A stretch of DNA of 6,760 bases. Source: Desulfobulbaceae bacterium. Lineage in GTDB: Bacteria; Desulfobacterota; Desulfobulbia; Desulfobulbales; Desulfobulbaceae. The stretch covers positions 1-6,760 of the forward strand of contig JALSNT010000631.1 in the NCBI GenBank assembly GCA_026986885.1, given 5' to 3'. Below the pieces are notes generated by a model. That model worked only from the letters and a program-made list of their open reading frames with translations. It made no database searches and was not told the DNA's origin. Position 1 is the first letter of the stretch, and each line of letters opens with the position of its first letter. Below, piece after piece: positions 5,712 to 6,760 of this stretch. The translations under genes and the position numbers were made by a program.

Positions 5712-6760
5712 TTATGGCAATTCACCCAGTTTTTCCCGGACACTGGGAAAAAGGCTCATGTCGGTATGGGGCAGAAAGAGCGAGGCCATGTAATAGGACA
5801 TGAACTCATTATTTTCGGCAAGCTCAAGGTTGGTAATCAGTTGCCGCACCTCCACCCGTTCGCGGAAACGGTCAACATCGGAAAGGCTGATCTGGCAACC
5901 CAACATGGAGGCATTGCCGAGATAGAAGAATTTATCACGGTCGACATCGGGTAGCAGACCGATGCAGATGGCCTTTTCCAGATCAATATAGGCACCGAAG
6001 TTGCCGGCCATGATAACCCGGTCCAGGTCGTCAAAACTCAAACCGACGGAATCGAGCAGGGTTTGATAGCCTGCATACATGGCACCCTTGGCCCGCATGA
6101 GATTGTCCAGATCTACCTCGGTAATGACGATATCCTCGCCGATGAGCGAATCCTGGCCCCAGGCCAGGACATATTCCCATCCCTCTCTGCCTTCCCGGAT
6201 GCGGGGATGGTCAAGGTTGCGGTTAAACTTGCCCTGCTGATCAATAACCTTGGCCTCCAGCAGTTCCGAGACAATGGAAATCAGCCCGGAACCGCAGATA
6301 CCGCTGGGTTTTATCCGGCCGATGGTGACGATCATCGGATCATAGGTCTCGGGATGAATCTGGAAATTTTCAATGGCACCGGAAGAGGCGCGCATTCCGT
6401 ACTGGATGCCGCCCCCTTCAAAGGCGGGTCCGGCGGAGCAGGCGGCACAGACCATCCATTCTTTGTTGCCGACCACAATTTCGCCATTAGTGCCTATGTC
6501 GATAAATAAACTGATCTTTTCCGATTTTGCCATCTGGCAGGCATGGACACCGGCAACGATATCACCGCCCACGTATGAGGCGATACATGGATAGAGAAAA
6601 AGGCGAACAGATGGGTGGGCATGAATGCCGAGACCGGCCGCCTTGGTCAGCGGAAACTGGCTTACCGACGGCACGTAGGGCGATTCCCGAATATACCTGG
6701 GGTCAAGGCCTAACAGGAGATGCGACATGACAGTATTGCCGGCGGCCATGATGTAGCTTA
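5712..6760 (-). CDS. RACo-type reductive activator of corrinoid proteins (ASKHA ATPase), C-terminal part, 5' truncated by window
   Basis: ATP-dependent reactivator that reduces accidentally oxidised Co(II) corrinoid to Co(I) in methyl-transferring corrinoid proteins, such as those of the Wood-Ljungdahl pathway or methyltransferase systems. About 348 C-terminal residues are visible. Counting from the Met at 6749, the ASKHA signatures are DIGTNGE (84-90), CSAGPAFEGGGI, GICGSGLI and the adenosine-side VIMAGNFGAYID. The C-terminus FLPHTDMSLFPSV is also typical of the family. The frame runs open to the right edge (preceding residues S-Y-I), so the Met at 6749 is internal. Family members are about 600 or more residues with an N-terminal [2Fe-2S] ferredoxin domain, which would lie outside the window. 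The gene ends with TAA followed directly by a second in-frame TAA, 9 nt before the repair fusion. Corrinoid proteins or methyltransferases may lie further upstream; none is visible, so the target is unknown. Confidence 0.92.
   Translation of the reverse strand, partial: SYIMAAGNTVMSHLLLGLDPRYIRESPYVPSVSQFPLTKAAGLGIHAHPSVRLFLYPCIASYVGGDIVAGVHACQMAKSEKISLFIDIGTNGEIVVGNKEWMVCAACSAGPAFEGGGIQYGMRASSGAIENFQIHPETYDPMIVTIGRIKPSGICGSGLISIVSELLEAKVIDQQGKFNRNLDHPRIREGREGWEYVLAWGQDSLIGEDIVITEVDLDNLMRAKGAMYAGYQTLLDSVGLSFDDLDRVIMAGNFGAYIDLEKAICIGLLPDVDRDKFFYLGNASMLGCQISLSDVDRFRERVEVRQLITNLELAENNEFMSYYMASLFLPHTDMSLFPSVREKLGELP

Noticed and set aside
5235..5954. Open frame of 239 codons on the + strand across the RACo/nth-xth junction
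   Set aside because: It is antisense to two unmistakable conserved genes, has no recognisable domain, and is long because both real genes use the same frame and a codon bias that avoids stops on the opposite strand.

Overview
The window carries six protein-coding genes and almost no free intergenic space. One gene on the + strand enters from the left edge (the C-terminus of a hybrid histidine kinase). Five closely packed genes on the - strand run from the right edge back to about position 484. Base composition is near balanced. The gene content suggests an anaerobic Desulfobacterota (deltaproteobacterial) genome, possibly Desulfobulbales-like: a RACo-type corrinoid-activating ATPase, a hybrid sensor kinase ending in a CTGYS-type receiver domain, and a DUF2868/DUF3482 membrane GTPase pair. 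This assignment is inferred from protein flavour only; no taxonomic marker gene is present.

Layout in - strand transcription order: (1) the C-terminal part of a RACo/ASKHA reductive activator of corrinoid proteins, open at the right edge; (2) a 492-residue single-chain fusion of endonuclease III (Nth) with an ExoA/APE1-type AP endonuclease (exonuclease III family); (3) a NarL/FixJ-type response regulator; (4) a DUF2868 multi-pass membrane protein; (5) a DUF3482 GTPase with a Gly/Ala-rich hydrophobic segment. Gaps are 9, 11, 21 and 36 nt, all on one strand, so a single polycistronic transcript is likely. The + strand kinase gene converges on this block, with a small hairpin (487-504) in the junction that may act as a terminator.

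How the genes may work together: the Nth-AP endonuclease fusion joins two consecutive steps of base excision repair in one polypeptide. Nth removes oxidised pyrimidines and nicks the strand, leaving a blocked 3' end, and the AP endonuclease cleans that end or cuts abasic sites. DUF2868 and DUF3482 proteins look like partners in a membrane-associated GTPase module of unknown function. A response regulator without an adjacent kinase on its own strand sits just upstream of that module. Corrinoid activation, DNA repair and the GTPase module have no obvious common pathway. The most notable items are the Nth-AP endonuclease fusion and the response regulator plus GTPase/membrane cassette. I found no RNA genes, mobile elements, CRISPR arrays or riboswitches, and no gene-free stretch longer than about 40 nt.
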